This document shows positions 14,086-19,812 of a stretch of 19,812 nucleotides of DNA, in pieces. Every line of letters begins with the position of its first letter. The stretch's first letter is position 1. Source of the DNA: an uncultured bacterium (GTDB taxonomy: Bacteria > Verrucomicrobiota > Lentisphaeria > Victivallales > Victivallaceae). The translations under genes and the position numbers were made by a program. The DNA is taken from contig CASECL010000184.1 of NCBI GenBank assembly GCA_949286445.1, positions 1 to 19,812 on the forward strand, read 5' to 3'. The notes beneath the pieces are model-generated. The model was not told the DNA's origin, searched no databases, and saw only the letters and a list, made by a program, of their open reading frames with translations.

Positions 14086-14921
14086 GCTGTTACCCCTGCA
14101 TACTCGGGCAGGTGGCGAAACTGGCTGCCGGAGCTTCAGAAAATTACCATGAACAGCGTGAATTGATCAATAAACTTCTTTCTATCGTCTGCCGTTGTGA
14201 TGAAGATACTTCACCGCCGGAACTGGCAGGGCTTTTTCACCGTGAGGTGGCAAAGGTGTCCGGAATAAAAGACCCATATCTGAAAGAAAAAATATCCGCT
14301 ACTGAACTCGCGCTCCGGATGATGCCGGATTTGAAGAAAAAAGTCGCCGCTTCAGCAGATCCTTTTGAGGCGGCAGTCAGACTGGCTATCGGGGGTAATG
14401 TGATTGATTACGGGGTTAATCCGGACTTTGATCTGAGCCAGGCGGAAAAGGATATTTTAAATGTTTTCGACCTGCCGCTGGACCGGAACGCGCTGGAAGA
14501 CTTCCGGACGGCGGCAAAGCAGGCAAAGAAAATATTCTATCTTCTCGATAACTGTGGCGAAGCAGTGATCGACGGATTGCTGATTGATTTTTTCCGGGAT
14601 AAGGTGGTGCTCGGCGTCCGGGGCAGACCGATTCTGAATGACGTTACCAGAAATGAACTGGAACTTTCCGGACTGAATGGATTTCCGGTTTACGATACCG
14701 GAGATAATTCGCCCGGTGTGGTGCTGAGACGGACGGCAGAGGAATTCATGAATGAAATGAAATCGTGCGACCTGGTTGTCGCCAAAGGTCAGGGAAATTT
14801 TGAAAGCCTGGATTGCTATGACCGGCCTATTATCCACCTGCTGAGAGTGAAATGCGCTATCGTAAGTGACGTTCTGAAGGCCCCGCTGGGATCATTGCAA
14901 ATAATCCGGCATAATTTTTAA
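14070..14921 (+). CDS. DUF89 / ARMT1-like metal-dependent phosphatase
   Basis: DUF89 proteins are divalent-metal-dependent phosphatases proposed to remove damaged or excess sugar and cofactor phosphates. The 283-residue protein has the N-terminal CYPCILGQ (C7, C10) and GNVIDYG (109-115). It has DNCGEAVIDGLL (160-171), the metal/substrate core, then RGRPILNDVT (184-193) and the late VVAKGQGNFESL (236-247). These are the landmarks of the stand-alone archaeal/bacterial branch. The ATG at 14070, inside the HIT gene, is chosen because the conserved domain begins here and GAGGAAA lies 5 nt upstream. An upstream in-frame start at 14019 is not conserved-looking. The overlap implies translational coupling with the HIT enzyme and a joint role in phosphometabolite clean-up, which is inference. 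It ends directly before the hairpin repeats. Confidence 0.9.
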   Translation: MRLGIGCYPCILGQVAKLAAGASENYHEQRELINKLLSIVCRCDEDTSPPELAGLFHREVAKVSGIKDPYLKEKISATELALRMMPDLKKKVAASADPFEAAVRLAIGGNVIDYGVNPDFDLSQAEKDILNVFDLPLDRNALEDFRTAAKQAKKIFYLLDNCGEAVIDGLLIDFFRDKVVLGVRGRPILNDVTRNELELSGLNGFPVYDTGDNSPGVVLRRTAEEFMNEMKSCDLVVAKGQGNFESLDCYDRPIIHLLRVKCAIVSDVLKAPLGSLQIIRHNF

Positions 14922-14930
14922 AATGGATAT

Positions 14931-15089
14931 TGCGGGAAGGAAAATCCTTTTCCCGGACATAGTTTTTTAAAAGAATACTGCGGGAAGGAAAAACCTTTTA
15001 AGGAAAGGTTCTTTCCTTCCCGCGCCCATCCTTTTCCAAACCTTTTTGGGTTACATTGCTTCAATTTGCAAAATTGAAGCAATGGACGA
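14931..15089 (+). repeat. Hairpin-rich intergenic repeat, copy A
   Basis: It begins 9 bp after the DUF89 stop. In order it holds a 48-bp unit (TGCGGGAAGG at 14931 and a TAGTTTTTTAAAAGA core) matching the left-end array, then a long hairpin (14980-15023), a small stem CCAAA/TTTGG (15036-15049), and a 12-bp hairpin TTGCTTCAATTT / AAATTGAAGCAA (15056-15082) with a 3-nt loop. Copy B repeats this layout 223-226 bp later. The orientation relative to the gene upstream is the same as for the array behind manC. The function is unknown. Confidence 0.9.
14980..15023 (+). other. Long stem-loop inside repeat copy A
   Basis: GCGGGAAGGAAA (14980-14991) pairs with TTTCCTTCCCGC (15012-15023). Nested inside, AACCTTT (14992-14998) pairs with AAAGGTT (15004-15010). 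That is 19 bp with a single bulged C (15011) and a 5-nt loop. No T-run follows at once, so it is not a standard intrinsic terminator, though it would stall or protect RNA. Confidence 0.85.
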
Positions 15090-15156
15090 CAATGCATAAA
15101 GCACAAAAGCAAAAAAAGCACACTGAAAATCAGAATAAAAATGGGTTTTACCGGTG

Positions 15157-15310
15157 TGCGGGAAAGAAGAACATTTTACCCGCATAGTTTTTTAATGTTT
15201 TTGCTGGAAGGAAAAACCTTTTGAGGAAAGGTTCTTTCCTTCCCGCGCCCATCCTTTTCCAAACCTTTTTGGGGTTACATTGCTTCAGTTTCGTAAATTG
15301 AAGCAATAGA
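15157..15310 (+). repeat. Hairpin-rich intergenic repeat, copy B
   Basis: Second copy with the same order of parts. A degenerate 48-bp unit starts TGCGGGAAAG at 15157. The long stem-loop is at 15203-15246, with one stem position changed to a mismatch. The CCAAA/TTTGG stem follows, and then the 12-bp hairpin at 15280-15306. In the last hairpin the left arm has G at 15288 where copy A has A, opposite an unchanged T, so the pair becomes G-U and the stem is kept in RNA. The loop changes from GCA to CGT. The two copies are separated by about 67 bp of unrelated A-rich DNA. Confidence 0.85.
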
Positions 15311-15640
15311 CGTCAGTAAAAATAAATAAAATAAAAAATACCCTGCAATTCTCTTCATTAAGGAAAATTTCTCCATCTCCGTCGTATAAGATTTTCCTTT
15401 ATTTGCATAATTTCTGAAAAAATATTCCGGTATTGAATATTTGTATCACTTTTCCAGGATACAACCAGTCCCACTACCCACCCTGCCGTCTGGTCAATAC
15501 CGCACGTTTTCAAAACTTTTGCCTCCGGAATTTACATAGCCATACCGCCATCTCACCGGCAAAATTCAAGTTTTTCCCCATCGCACCTGATTTTTTCACT
15601 ATGCACGATATCGTATATTTCCTTAAACAAAGTTCCGATA

Positions 15641-15668
15641 TTGAGAATATATTATATACTTGTATAGT
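15641..15668 (+). promoter_or_regulatory. Candidate distal promoter of the permease operon
   Basis: TTGAGA (15641-15646), 16 nt, TATAGT (15663-15668): five of six matches in both boxes. It would give a leader of about 200 nt before the ATG at 15877. The palindrome ACGATATCGT ends 26 bp upstream and could bind a regulator. Confidence 0.4.
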
Positions 15669-15782
15669 AAAATATCCACATCATCTGCCATTTTTGCTTC
15701 AACTGCCACAGAAAAACAGACTTTATCTCGCATAAAACTAAATAAAAATCAGAAAAAAACACTATTGTTTTCGTATTTTTAC

Positions 15783-15810
15783 TTGCATTTTTTATATCCA
15801 TGAATATAAT
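15783..15810 (+). promoter_or_regulatory. Candidate proximal promoter of the permease operon
   Basis: A perfect -10 TATAAT (15805-15810) has TTGCAT (15783-15788) 16 nt upstream, only three of six matches to the -35 consensus. Transcription would start near 15817, about 60 nt before the ATG. A small CGGCA/TGCCG stem lies within that leader. Confidence 0.45.
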
Positions 15811-15876
15811 TAATAATACAACCCGTCCGGCAGTAAATATGCCGTGCATCAAAATAAACAGCATGGAGACAGATGA

Positions 15877-17259
15877 ATGAACGAATATGAAAGAGAGCCG
15901 GTGCCGGAAAAAGCACTGCTCGGCTTTAAATCATTTCTCGGTATGTACGCCGGTGAACACTGTGCCGGTACGGAATTGATGATCGGACCTCTTTTTGTCG
16001 CCGCCGGAGTCAGCGCGTTTTCGGTGCTGGGCGGACTCTTGCTGGGCAATATCCTTGCCGTTTTAAGCTGGCTGCTGCTCACCGCCCCCATCGCGGTAAA
16101 AATGCGCCTTACACTTTACTACCAGCTGGAAAAAATCTGCGGCAGAAAACTGGTCACCCTCTACAATCTGGCCAACGGCAGTATGTTCTGTTTCCTTGCC
16201 GGAGCGATGGTTACGGTAAGCGCGACAGCGATCGGAGTCTGGATAAATTTCCCCATGCCCGGGCTGGATGACCTGCTGCCAAACAGTTTTTCCTGGTGTC
16301 TGGCGGTGCTTATTATCGGAGGAGCCATCGCCATTATCGCCGCGGCAGGATATCAGACGGTGGCCCGCTTCGCCAATCTGGCCGCGCCGTGGATGGTGCT
16401 GGTATTCATTATCTTCGGTCTGGTGGCGTTTCACGACCTCGCGGTAGTCTGCAATTTTAAATATGAGGGACTGGATTCTCTCTGGAACTTTGCCAATACT
16501 GAACTCTGGAAGGGGGGCAATCCGCTTCCCGGTCAGGTGAAATTCACCTTCTGGCATGTTACTTTTTACGCCTGGTTCTGCAATATCGCCATGAATGTTG
16601 GCATGGCGGATCTTACGGTATTCCGGTTCGCTAAAAAACCGATTTACGCTGTGGCCACTTTCGGCGGTGTTTTTCTGGGGCATTTCATCGCCTGGCTCAG
16701 CGCATCACTGCTCTATTCCTATCAATTGAAACTCAACCCTGCGGATACTGCTATTCTCCCCGGACCGCTGGCTTACCGGGTATGCGGTGTTACCGGACTT
16801 ATCTGTGTGATTGTCGCCGGATGGACTACTGCTAATCCGACTATCTACCGGGCAGGACTGGCATTTCAGGCGGTTATGCCGAAATTTTCCCGCTTTAAAG
16901 TAACTTTTGCTACCGGCATGATTGCCGCGGTGGCGGGGATGTTTCCGGCTTTTGCCATGAAATTACTGGATTTTGTCGCCATTTACGGCATGGTTCTGAT
17001 GCCGATGGGAGCGGTGATTTTCGCCGACTTCTACCTGCTCAAAAAACTGGGGCTGAAATCATTTTATGCTGAAAGCGCAGGGCTTTCATTCTACTGGGCC
17101 GCAGCGGCGGCATGGCTGCTTACCATACTGGCATGTTACCTGCTGGTGGCACTGGGGGTAATGCAGATATTCTTTGTCAGTCTCCCGGGCTGGTTCATTG
17201 CGGTGATCATATATCTGCTGCTGAGTAAATTAATGCAGAAAAAGGAGGTGCTTTCATGA
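15877..17259 (+). CDS. NCS1-family permease (cytosine/purine/allantoin/thiamine type)
   Basis: This is a cation-coupled importer of nucleobases or related small heterocycles in the inner membrane. The 460-residue protein shows about 12 hydrophobic segments. It has an N-terminal region with SFLGMYAGEHCAGTELMIG, an AGWTTANPTIYRAGLAFQ motif (about 308-325) on the conserved broken helix, and AIYGMVLMPMGAVIFADFYLLKK (about 370-391), all typical of NCS1. The substrate cannot be read from sequence; the nearest look is cytosine permease (CodB)-like. The ATG at 15877 follows GGAGA (15864-15868) by 8 nt; an overlapping ATG at 15873 is out of frame. Its stop overlaps the ATG of a small membrane protein. 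No nucleobase-degrading enzyme gene is adjacent in the window. Confidence 0.85.
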   Translation: MNEYEREPVPEKALLGFKSFLGMYAGEHCAGTELMIGPLFVAAGVSAFSVLGGLLLGNILAVLSWLLLTAPIAVKMRLTLYYQLEKICGRKLVTLYNLANGSMFCFLAGAMVTVSATAIGVWINFPMPGLDDLLPNSFSWCLAVLIIGGAIAIIAAAGYQTVARFANLAAPWMVLVFIIFGLVAFHDLAVVCNFKYEGLDSLWNFANTELWKGGNPLPGQVKFTFWHVTFYAWFCNIAMNVGMADLTVFRFAKKPIYAVATFGGVFLGHFIAWLSASLLYSYQLKLNPADTAILPGPLAYRVCGVTGLICVIVAGWTTANPTIYRAGLAFQAVMPKFSRFKVTFATGMIAAVAGMFPAFAMKLLDFVAIYGMVLMPMGAVIFADFYLLKKLGLKSFYAESAGLSFYWAAAAAWLLTILACYLLVALGVMQIFFVSLPGWFIAVIIYLLLSKLMQKKEVLS

Positions 17260-17459
17260 AAAAAATTTATGTCCGGTACATCTCAGCGGCAATCGCATGG
17301 ATATCACTGGTGCTGATGCTGTTTTTCTCTCTGGAGTATTTCAACAGTTCCGTGAGTGCGGAAGTTTTGAAAACCAGGCTCTTCATGTCTACAGTGATCT
17401 ACTTTATTGCTGCGGCTGGAGCGGAAATATTGAAAACCCCATCCATAGATAACAAATAA
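17256..17459 (+). CDS. 67-residue two-helix membrane protein coupled to the permease
   Basis: The start ATG overlaps the permease stop (ATGA), and a near-perfect AAGGAGGTG sits 8 nt upstream inside the permease end. These features make a real, strongly translated gene likely. Hydrophobic stretches at about 8-27 and 41-56 are joined by a polar loop with EVLKTR; the N-terminus is basic (MKKIYVRY) and a short hydrophilic tail ends the protein. I recognise no family. By position it could be an accessory subunit of the NCS1 permease, but small membrane proteins next to transporters are often uncharacterised. No enzymatic motif is visible. Confidence 0.75.
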   Translation: MKKIYVRYISAAIAWISLVLMLFFSLEYFNSSVSAEVLKTRLFMSTVIYFIAAAGAEILKTPSIDNK

Positions 17460-17488
17460 TATTTTTCACTCCGGGATGAAAAAAATAT
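17459..17488 (+). other. Imperfect AT-rich hairpin after the small membrane protein gene
   Basis: ATATTTTTCA (17459-17468) and TGAAAAAAATAT (17477-17488) pair with two unpaired A and an 8-nt loop. It overlaps the stop codon. On the plus strand the run after the loop is A, not T, so it is a poor intrinsic terminator. Read-through into the following large gene is possible. Confidence 0.3.
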
Positions 17489-17549
17489 CGTTACGCTTTA
17501 ATATGTTATCAATCAAATCATTTTTCAGTATTAAACATGAGGTGAGTAT

Positions 17550-19812
17550 ATGACAAGGCCGATTGGTGCGATTGAAGAAGCCGGAATAACCGACTTGAGT
17601 ACAGTAAAATTTACTTATGATTCTGCGTCCGGATATTACATCTGGGTTGACAGCTCAACGGGAAATGCTTATATTGATACCAGAAATCTTTTCTCCGGAG
17701 ATGATGCCCCACAGACCGCACGTTATTTCGCATTGGAAAACTCCAGTTTCAATAACGCCGCCAATGATTCGCTTTACACCAAAACCGACGGCGGAAACGG
17801 TTTTTCTGCGCTGATCAGCGAAACGGCTCTCTCCGGATACAATCTTAATTGTGTCGGCGGCGGCACCGGGCAGGATGTCTTTGCCATACTGGGAAAAATC
17901 CAGAATGTCAACAATGGCGGCACCAGTTATGTTTCCATAAATGTAGTGAAAAGTACAGCTGCCGACACTTACGGCGATGTTAATCTACTGATAAATTCCA
18001 ACACTGAAATCTATTCCGCGGCGGATCAGACCAAGGCGTTTGACATCCGGGGATGCCGGGCACAGGTCGAAGGCAATTACACCTTGACCGTGGATAATTA
18101 CGGAAGTTTCTACAACAGTGAAAGCGGCAAATACTCTCTCCGCGGGGAAGTGGCGGGAGATATTGAAGGCACCGTTCTCTGCGGCATTACCAATATTTAC
18201 GGCATGGAATCCAACTGCAGTGTGGCCGGAGACGTCACCATAAATTTCAAGGGGCTGATCGCTTTCGGCACCAGTGCGGTAAATTTCAACTACTACACTA
18301 CTACTACCGGCAATACTATCGGCGGGAAATACACGTTATCCTTTTCTGACTATATTGAGAGTGAAACCGACCGCACTTACTATGGCGCGCAGAATTATTC
18401 TTTTACCCCCGGAGTCAGTTTGAATTACAAAAATGCTGATTCCGTTGCCAGCCATGGCATTCTGGATTTTTCCAACTTCCAGACTTCTGAACTTAAAATT
18501 AAATTCAGCAATTACAGCGAAATCCACCTCCGGAACAACAGTTCAGTGATGATGAACAGCTCCATTGTCTGCCAGGCCAAGACTGAAGTCGGCGTCTATT
18601 TCCATCTTGACGGGCAGTCCCAGGATCTTACCATGCTGGGCAGCGACGGGGACAATGGCGTAAGATATTTTATCAATTCCGGCACCTGCTCATTTAATAT
18701 AGTCGCCGGAGCGGAGGAATTATCCAGACAGGGCAGTTATCATCTGGTTTCATCACTTAAATCAAATTATCTTCCTCAATCCGGTTATACCTTCAACGGT
18801 TCAGTTATAACTGAGGGTGAACTGGTTTCGCTGAGCAACAATTATTTTGGTCTGCTCACCTACGATGCAACGGCAAAAACTCTTGATTTTACGGTATCCG
18901 GCGCGTCGTCAGAAGACGTTATAAGTACGGAACTGGAGAGTTATTCCGGCTCCGGGTCTTCCAGTGTCCGGCTTGACGGCGGTTCAATAAGCGGCAACCT
19001 GTACGCCAACGGTGTGGGCGGGGCAGCTCTGTCAATAGCCTCTGGTTCGGTAAATCAGGCCTTTGCCGGAAATAAAATAAGTTCTGGAACGACCTCAACT
19101 CACTCCGTAATCCTGAATGTTTCCGGCGGCACGGCAACCCGGGTTTTTGCCGGCAACGCCGCGCTGGACGGTGCGGAAAACACGGTGGAATTCACCCGGC
19201 TGTCCATTACCGGGGCACTTACCGGCACTCAAGACAGCGGAGTATGGCATTACGCATCCGGCGTGGTCGGCGGAAGCGGCGAATCCAAAATGACGGTTCA
19301 GAAATCCACTGTCGATGTCAACCTCTCCGCCGGAGAGTGCGGCAATGTCATCGGCGGGGGACGGACGGAAAAATCCGGTTCAATCACGGTGGAAAATGTG
19401 GAAATGAATTTTTCCGGCGGAGCGGCCTCTTCGGTGGCAATCGGTTCATATATCAACAAAGGCGGTTCCGGTACGGTCAATAACGGTTCACTTGTTCTCA
19501 ATACCAATGCAGTTACCGTACTTAACGGCGGCTTTGTGGTGGGAAGCGGCAGTTTCACCGGAGGGACACTCACTTCTGAAATCAACAGCAATGTTTCCAA
19601 TGCGGTCTTCGGCGGCTCCTTTGTCTCCGGCGGAAGTTCTCTGATCAACTCCTCAAGTTTGACGGTAAACGCTCAATCCGGCACCGGAGTATTCGGCGGC
19701 GGTTTTGTCTCCGCCGGAAATGATACGGTGGAAAACGTAAGTATCGAAATCGGCGGCCAGCTCAACTGCTGTATCTTCGGCGGCGGTTTTGCCTCCGGCG
19801 GAACAGCCACGG
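17550..19812 (+). CDS. Large FGGG-repeat surface/adhesin-like protein, 5' part only
   Basis: A frame of 754 codons opens at ATG 17550 (GAGGTG 5 nt upstream, in-frame stop at 17538-17540) and stays open to the window edge, so the C-terminus is missing. The protein begins MTRPIGAIEEAGITDLSTVK and has no visible signal peptide. Residues 1-about 480 are Asn/Ser/Thr-rich with beta-strand-like alternation. From about 480 glycine-rich repeats begin, and they become regular after about 572 with a 27-30 residue period such as VFGGSFVSGG, VFGGGFVSAG and IFGGGFASGG (Phe at 687, 715, 743). This pattern suggests a right-handed beta-helix or solenoid of an adhesin or autotransporter-like protein. Export route is unknown: type I secretion with a C-terminal signal would fit the N-terminus. 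No enzymatic motif is visible. The family name is inference. Confidence 0.8.
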   Translation, partial: MTRPIGAIEEAGITDLSTVKFTYDSASGYYIWVDSSTGNAYIDTRNLFSGDDAPQTARYFALENSSFNNAANDSLYTKTDGGNGFSALISETALSGYNLNCVGGGTGQDVFAILGKIQNVNNGGTSYVSINVVKSTAADTYGDVNLLINSNTEIYSAADQTKAFDIRGCRAQVEGNYTLTVDNYGSFYNSESGKYSLRGEVAGDIEGTVLCGITNIYGMESNCSVAGDVTINFKGLIAFGTSAVNFNYYTTTTGNTIGGKYTLSFSDYIESETDRTYYGAQNYSFTPGVSLNYKNADSVASHGILDFSNFQTSELKIKFSNYSEIHLRNNSSVMMNSSIVCQAKTEVGVYFHLDGQSQDLTMLGSDGDNGVRYFINSGTCSFNIVAGAEELSRQGSYHLVSSLKSNYLPQSGYTFNGSVITEGELVSLSNNYFGLLTYDATAKTLDFTVSGASSEDVISTELESYSGSGSSSVRLDGGSISGNLYANGVGGAALSIASGSVNQAFAGNKISSGTTSTHSVILNVSGGTATRVFAGNAALDGAENTVEFTRLSITGALTGTQDSGVWHYASGVVGGSGESKMTVQKSTVDVNLSAGECGNVIGGGRTEKSGSITVENVEMNFSGGAASSVAIGSYINKGGSGTVNNGSLVLNTNAVTVLNGGFVVGSGSFTGGTLTSEINSNVSNAVFGGSFVSGGSSLINSSSLTVNAQSGTGVFGGGFVSAGNDTVENVSIEIGGQLNCCIFGGGFASGGTAT
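19608..19802 (+). repeat. 84-bp coding repeats in the surface protein
   Basis: The segment TTCGGCGGC followed by CTTTGTCTCCGGCGGA-like sequence starts at 19608, 19692 and 19776, exactly 84 bp (28 codons) apart. The first 27 bp of each are nearly identical and the rest is diverged. Such sequence favours repeat-number change by recombination or slippage, and the window ends within the third unit. Confidence 0.85.

Larger units (their letters stand above)
15311..15876 (+). other. AT-rich non-coding region upstream of the permease operon
   Basis: No gene is supported in these 566 bp. Visible items are a 9-bp inverted repeat AAGGAAAAT (15360-15368) / ATTTTCCTT (15391-15399) with a 22-nt loop, a perfect 10-bp palindrome ACGATATCGT (15605-15614), and two candidate promoters listed separately. 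Composition is markedly more AT-rich than the coding neighbours, as expected for regulatory DNA. No riboswitch motif was recognised in the 200 nt before the permease start. Confidence 0.6.

Noticed and set aside
14918..15121. Minus-strand 67-residue reading frame over the hairpin repeat
   Set aside because: It is a translation of the repeat itself (repeated FSFPQY segments), has no ribosome site and overlaps non-coding hairpins.
15433..15735. Plus-strand 100-residue reading frame in the AT-rich region
   Set aside because: No ribosome site, no recognisable domain, atypical composition, and it spans candidate promoter elements.
15652..15864. Minus-strand 70-residue hydrophobic reading frame
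   Set aside because: Lies across the permease promoter region, lacks a ribosome site and looks like AT-rich chance sequence.
15675..15876. Riboswitch in front of the NCS1 permease
   Set aside because: I looked for purine, TPP and preQ1-like conserved blocks and saw none; only a 5-bp stem is evident.
14922..15876. Insertion sequence remnant
   Set aside because: No transposase fragment, no terminal inverted repeats with target-site duplication; the structure fits a small hairpin repeat better.

Overview
The window looks like a chromosomal segment of a Gram-negative bacterium of the PVC superphylum, most likely a Lentisphaerota/Victivallales-type gut or anaerobic organism. The hints are two tandem GspE/PilB ATPases, an LPS-heptose enzyme, a sugar-scavenging gene set, an NCS1 transporter and a very large glycine/serine-rich FGGG-repeat surface protein. 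The taxonomic call is inferred from gene content; no rRNA or marker gene is present.

Layout. (1) 1-194: a tandem 48-bp repeat array immediately 3' of a leftward operon. (2) 195-7193, minus strand: a type IV pilus / type II secretion motor operon read as pilB-like 1, pilB-like 2, pilT, pilC, then mannose-1-phosphate guanylyltransferase (manC) 22 bp behind pilC. (3) 7380-9674, plus: an exported GH95-like glycoside hydrolase, divergent from the pilus operon. (4) 9755-10836, plus: a 34-residue highly basic microprotein, a dCMP deaminase and a stand-alone heptose-1-phosphate adenylyltransferase (rfaE2), the last two overlapping in an ATGA. (5) 11181-13479, plus: L-rhamnose isomerase and a class II aldolase of the rhamnulose-1-phosphate aldolase type, closed by a strong hairpin terminator at 13521-13556. 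(6) 13591-14921, plus: a HIT-family nucleotide hydrolase/phosphorylase overlapping a DUF89 metal-dependent phosphatase. (7) 14922-15876: a long non-coding stretch carrying two copies of a hairpin-rich repeat of the same family as the left-end array, then AT-rich DNA with candidate promoters. (8) 15877-17459, plus: an NCS1-type nucleobase/cation permease translationally coupled to a 67-residue two-helix membrane protein. (9) 17550-19812, plus: the first 754 codons of a very large repeat protein whose frame is open to the window edge.

How the genes fit together. Regions 3 and 5 suggest use of deoxysugar-containing polysaccharides: a GH95-like enzyme outside the cytoplasm could release fucose, rhamnose or galactose, and the isomerase/aldolase pair would process the sugar inside. 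No rhamnulokinase, transporter or regulator for that pathway is visible. manC and rfaE2 supply nucleotide sugars for surface glycans, and the pilus motor and the giant repeat protein belong to the cell surface. The HIT, DUF89 and dCMP deaminase genes are nucleotide or metabolite housekeeping.

Most interesting items: the hairpin repeat family placed behind genes in a fixed orientation, whose copies keep base pairing through a G-U change; the basic microprotein preceded by a palindrome fused to a perfect TTGACA; the open-ended repeat protein without a visible signal peptide; and the two differing pilus ATPases. I see no decisive evidence for a wholly new defence or mobile system here.
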